64,000 nucleotides of DNA from Chinchilla lanigera (Eukaryota > Chordata > Mammalia > Rodentia > Chinchillidae): contig NW_004955488.1 of NCBI RefSeq assembly GCF_000276665.1, positions 25,569-89,568 on the forward strand, read 5' to 3'. The first letter of the stretch is position 1, and every line of letters starts with the position of its first letter. The notes under the pieces were generated by a model. It saw only the letters and a list, made by a program, of their open reading frames with translations. It was not told where the DNA came from and ran no database searches. Below are positions 59,698 through 64,000 of this stretch, piece after piece. The translations under genes were made by a program, and so were the position numbers.

Positions 59698-59925
59698 TAC
59701 AGTTGTGTCTAGATGTTCCCCCCAGAGCCTCGTGGGGTGATAGGTGGGGCTTTTTGAAGGTGGCTGGATCTAAACTGTGTGACGCTGGGATTAAGGTCAA
59801 ATATCGGATGGTAAATTCTGATAATGCAGGCAGCAAACATCACGTGGACCTGCATAATTTGGAGAGAGTTCTGGAGCAGGTCTCTCCTTTCTCTCTGTCT
59901 CTCTCTCTCTCAACATAAAACACAC
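59698..59925 (+). mobile_element. MaLR-type LTR, 3'-truncated
   Basis: ACAGTTGTGTCTAGATGTTC, AGAGCCTCGTGGGGTGATAG, GTGGGGCTTTTTGAAGGTGG and a CT-rich run (TCTCTCTGTCTCTCTCTC) match the 5' half of the LTR group. The 3' half is absent and a CA-rich tract follows. Confidence 0.75.
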
Positions 59926-59950
59926 ACATACACATACACACACACACATA
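59926..59950. repeat. Short CA-rich microsatellite
   Basis: ACACACACATACACATACAC and a further ACAC run, interrupted by T. Confidence 0.85.
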
Positions 59951-61439
59951 TCTGATGTATGTTCCTGTGTGTATGAGAAAACACAGTTCTCTTCAAATGA
60001 AAACATAGATTAAAATAGTTGCAGTTTTCAAGCAAATGGTAACTGTGATGCATAAAAATTTAAAAGTTGGCTGAAAAACGTGTTTTCCGTAGTGAAGGGG
60101 TTTAAAAGCCAGGCTTCGGTGTTGTGCATTTAACAGGGAGCCTAAAGATAAGTGCATTGTATGCAGAAAATGCTAGGTGCTTTGCCCTTTTAAAAGGAAA
60201 TCCAGAAGAGGTTGCCCTTTCCTCACATCCTGGAGCTGCCCTGACTTGAGGATGAACAGAGATGGCACTAAAAGTGATAAAGCAATAAATCACGAAGCCC
60301 CGGAGTGCCTTTTATGTCACCGCTCTTACATGTTCAGAAAGCAATAACAATCTTCAGTACGTACCAATTTCCCTATGTGGGATGGAAATTGGGGAAACAG
60401 TGAGAGAAAATACTGAAGAAAAATAAAAATGTCTCTTCCTCTCTTTCATTTTCCTTGCTTTGAAATTTCTGCTGTCCACATGTTAATTGGAGAGCTTAAC
60501 AGATCTGGCTATACGTTGATATGTAAGTCAGGAAGAAAAAAAATATGGGGCTATATCTCTGCTGGAATCGGAAGTAAACACCATTATTTGTCTCATTGCC
60601 TATGTTCAAAACATTTTAGGTTCTTTTCACTCTCTTTGTGCATTACCTGCCTTTTCTTTTTGTGCATGTAAAACTCACCATTTTAAACTCACATTCATTT
60701 CTAAAACCCTATTAGAAAATTCTCTGTCCTTTGGAAAGTTCACCAGACACCCAACATATTAATGAGTGATAGCAGAAATTTTCTTATAATTACAAAAATA
60801 AAATTGCTAAGAAGGAAGGTTACTGATAGACTGGATTTGGGATCATACGTTGGTTTAATTTGGTAGAATCAGGGAACTGATTCCTTAACTATTAATGTTT
60901 CATGCAGCTCTTTACCTAAATCTACCTATAGTGCATGGAAGTCCCTTACCAACAAGACTTCACCATTTTGTTTACCACATTAGGAAAACATTGAGCTGGT
61001 GATTAGAAAATGGACAATAAGGGTTCATTGCTGTTTCAAAAGTTCAGAGGACTGTGAACCACGACATTCTGTGTTTATCCCAGGCAGAGCCCCAGGAAGA
61101 AAGCTCCTTATCATTTTGTGCACACAGATCGTCCTGTCACAAAATCCTTTCTTTGTCATTGAGTGGAAACCACGTTCCTTGTACCATTGGAGCGTGACTT
61201 AGCGGCCTCTACTTCTAGGCTTGTCCACACTGTTGTCATCTGGACAGCGACTTCGTTCCTCCTCAGGATCTTTGCTTCAGGCTGCTCTCACTGACGAGCC
61301 TTCCTTCAGTCTCTCTGTGAATTTCTATAATCAGCATTGATTGTGATTGTCCTCAGCTCCTCCACTGCATTCTTGGAGGGTTGTAAATGTTTCTTCTCAA
61401 ATTGCTCTCATAATAATAGTCTGCTGGATCTGGAACTGA
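59951..61439. other. Anonymous non-coding stretch, about 1.5 kb
   Basis: Repeat-free to my eye. The part 60,100-60,330 is G/C-richer, with GCAATAAATCACGAAGCCCC and CCTTTTATGTCACCGCTC. It lacks a coding frame with splice sites and might be a regulatory element. Confidence 0.4.
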
Positions 61440-61620
61440 GCCCTAGTTATCGGAGTGACCATGGACAAATTGTTTAATACCCCAGTGCTCAATTTCCTCT
61501 TCTGTAAAGAGGGCATTAGAGCAGCATTTTGTTTCGTAGGATTGCTATGATAATTACACAAGTAAGTACAGGTAAATTATTTGGTAGAGTGCTGGGAAAA
61601 TAGTGAATGCATAAGAACAA
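61440..61620 (+). mobile_element. MIR SINE remnant
   Basis: GTGACCATGGACAAATTGTT, CTCAATTTCCTCTTCTGTAA, AGAGGGCATTAGAGCAGCAT, GTAGGATTGCTATGATAATT and GTAGAGTGCTGGGAAAATAG match the MIR order from core to 3' end. Confidence 0.8.
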
Positions 61621-62899
61621 TTGGTTTTATTTAAATGGGTCAAATACAGACTGATGACAGTGCTGAACTTTCACATTTAAAATAATGGTAAAATACCATT
61701 TCCACCTAAGAATTTGTCAGTTTTTAAAATGCTGAAGACATCTATCTAGTGGTGGTGAGAAAGGAAGTGTGGGTAGAAGTATAACTGATGCAGGCCTTTG
61801 TACACAGCATAGCATGTGTCATTGCAGAGTTCATAAGAGATCCACATCTTTCTGAGTGTCTCATGATTATAGTAGGGATATTCATCAGATGCCTTCTGAG
61901 GAGCACTGTGACATCTAGAATTCTTAAACGCCCGCATAAGTCATGAGAGGTCAGGCCTACTCTTCAGCCACCTTACTATCATAACCTCTGGCCATCACAC
62001 CTGCACCAAGTTAGAGCTAAGGCTGAACCTGGAGGTAGGGTTCCCTTGGGCACCTACAGGTTCTGCAACAAATATCCCTATTAATCCCTAGTTCCTTGCT
62101 TCCTTCTTGATGCTCCTATAGCACCATCTGCCTCCCTCAAAGTGTAGATACATACACAATGGAGAGAGGAAGAAGAGGCCCTTGGTATTCACTTCTTTGT
62201 GTTGCTACAGCCCTGTTATTCTACTCTTTAAGGGAGTTTTGGTGTAGATTCCAGAGTCAGCTGGAGTCTAATCTAATAGATGCTTCATTCTGTGATGCAC
62301 CTGCCCTCTCTTTCTTGGGCAAGCAGCCCCTGTGTGGGAGGGATGATTTATGGGGACTTTAAGAGGAAATGAAGTTACCTTGATTTAATATCCCACCAGC
62401 ATGCTTTCCTTTCCAACAAGAGGAGGATAAACACCAGGCAAACTTTCTGTTCATTGTTATTTTCAATGCTGAGTATACTAGAAGAACTTCTTATGAAGAA
62501 CTTTCCCTTGAGTGTCTGGTCCCAAGTAGTGGCTTCATGAGTTATTCCCATTTCCCATGAGCCACAAGGTGAGCTAGCTTTCTTTATGCAACCTTATACA
62601 TTCAAATATGCAATAATTTTAGATCTCCAGAAAGTAGGATTTCAAACACTTTCAAGGTCTAATCAGTCCAAATGTTTCTTGCTTTTTATAATGGCTGATA
62701 AAAACATATATTTTCTGGGTTCTTTTAGTGCTGTCATTTTAACTCTTACACTTGATGAGAAGTATCCCCCAAAGTATTCTCAGTAATTGAAAGCTTTGAT
62801 CACTGGTTAAGTGATTGTGGTTTAGCTGCATTGTGTTCCCTTTTAGGTATGCTCAAGTTCAGGTATTACTGGCGCTTTGTGCATCAGTATTATGCTATC
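61621..62899. other. Anonymous non-coding stretch
   Basis: No repeat family named. A 63-codon minus-strand frame at 61,746-61,937 has no splice borders or known domain. Confidence 0.45.
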
Positions 62900-64000
62900 C
62901 ACCAAGGTAACTCAAAGCAAAGACTTTCTGGTTGGAAATACAAAGAAAGCCAAAGTCAAAACAGTAGAGAGATAGCAATCCTGCACACAAACAATAAATT
63001 CCCTGAGAGAAATTAGGGAAATCACACCCTTCACAACAGCATCCAAAAAAGGAAGTGCTTAGGAATCAATCTAACAAAGGAAGAAAAAGAGCTATACATT
63101 GAAAATTACAGTACTCTGAAAAAGGAGATTGAAGAGGATATAAAAAAATGGAAAGATAGTCCTTGCTCATGGATAGTAAGAACCAATATTGTAAAAATGA
63201 CTATATTCCCAAAATTGCTATGCAGATTCAATGCAATCCCAATCCAGCATACCATTAGCATACCTCACAGATCTAGAGAAAATATTCCTAAAATTCATCT
63301 GGAACTGGGAGAGACCTAGAATAGCAAAGGTAATCCTGGGCAGCAAAGGCAAAGCAGACGGCATCACAATTCCTGATGTGAAGTTATACTACAAAGTTAC
63401 TATGATAAACTCAGCATAGAACTGGCAAAACAAAACAAAACAAAACAAAACAAAACAGACCTAAGGATCAATGGAACAGATTAGAAGATACAGACACAAC
63501 TACAAACACGCTCAGCCACCTTGTCTGTGACAAAGGGACCAAATATGTTCACTGGAAGAAAGACAGCCTCTTCACTATATAGTGCTGGTAAAACTGGCTC
63601 TCCATGTGCTGAAGACTAAAACTAGACCCATGTCTATCACCAAGCACTAAACTAAAGTCAACATGGATCTAAATATTAAAATAGCAACACTAAATCTACT
63701 GGAAGAGAAAGTAGGTAGAAATCTTGAAGACATAGGCATAGGAGAAGAGTTCATGAACAAAAACCAAATTGCACAGGAAGTACTTCAAATAATCAACAAC
63801 AGGGTCTCATCTTATTAAAAAGGTTTTGTACATCAAAAGATATCATAAATACAGTGAAAAAAAAACCCAAGAATTGGGAAAAAAATTTTAGCCAACTGTC
63901 CTTCAGACAAAGGACTTCTATCTAGAACATATAAAGAATTAAAAAAATCAGGCCTCCAAAATTCAAAGACCCAATCCAAAAATGAGCTTCTGAGATGAAT
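62900..64000 (+). mobile_element. L1 LINE, 5'-truncated, ORF2 3' region, runs off the window
   Basis: From about 62,945 the sequence follows L1 ORF2 near its 3' end: CACACAAACAATAAATTCCC, TAGGAATCAATCTAACAAAG, AATGGAAAGATAGTCCTTGC, ATGCAGATTCAATGCAATCC, GGATCAATGGAACAGA, TTGGGAAAAAAATTTTAGCC. One surviving frame shows [16 protein letters not shown], followed by a KLYYK block, hallmarks of the ORF2p C-terminal half. Stops and frame breaks show it is dead. The 5' start is imprecise. It is less diverged than the L1 pieces at 17-19 and 31-32 kb. Confidence 0.95.
63427..63457. repeat. (AAAAC)n pentanucleotide tract inside L1
   Basis: Six AAAAC units lie where L1 ORF2 normally has a short A-rich stretch between the Trp/His-coding GGCA and ACAGAC blocks. 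The L1 resumes in order on both sides. Confidence 0.95.

Noticed and set aside
61746..61937. 63-codon minus-strand frame, considered as an exon or processed pseudogene
   Set aside because: No splice sites at sensible borders, no poly(A) or duplication evidence for retroposition, and no protein I recognise.
63231..63419. Plus-strand frame with an RT-like C-terminal motif
   Set aside because: Clear L1 ORF2 relic with stops on both sides, not an independent gene.

Overview
This window looks like an A/T-rich, gene-poor stretch of a rodent nuclear genome, either intronic or intergenic. The rodent call rests on two short interspersed repeat types: 7SL-derived B1 elements with the internal ~29-bp duplication (about 9.85 and 33.69 kb), and tRNA-derived ID elements reading GGGGCTGGGGATTTAGCTCA on the sense strand. 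Composite B1+ID elements and MaLR-type LTRs are also present. I saw no murid B2 elements, so a non-murid rodent is favoured. A Castorimorpha (beaver or kangaroo-rat type) origin is only a guess from the ID consensus.

Layout. 0-11 kb: old MLT1 LTR pieces, MIRs, a (CA)23 tract, one B1, a possible ERV LTR, and a striking chain of palindromes at 11.23-11.35 kb. 13.8-24.7 kb: several related MaLR-type LTRs, an antisense L1 that keeps both ends but has lost its middle, a hexanucleotide microsatellite sitting in an LTR, a hAT-Charlie remnant, and a young ID. 27-33 kb: an MLT1 LTR, a 79-bp inverted-repeat pair with a 563-bp spacer, and a sense L1 5' half (5'UTR plus ORF1-like part). 33-43 kb: ID and B1 elements, one plausible minus-strand exon (34,959-35,063), a 205-bp pyrimidine tract, and an ID nested inside a B1-ID. 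43-55 kb: MIR, MLT1, two antisense L1 3' pieces with IDs, and an old LTR. 55-64 kb: two MaLR LTRs, a B1-ID, MIRs, and a 5'-truncated L1 that runs off the window.

Genes. No complete protein-coding gene is visible. The best coding candidate is a 105-nt minus-strand segment with splice-like borders and a single open frame. A second minus-strand segment at 47,257-47,392 ends in the phase that joins it correctly. If both are real, the window is the inside of a long minus-strand gene with introns above 10 kb; I cannot name it. The longest open frames elsewhere (up to about 158 codons) fall in repeats or anonymous DNA and look like chance.
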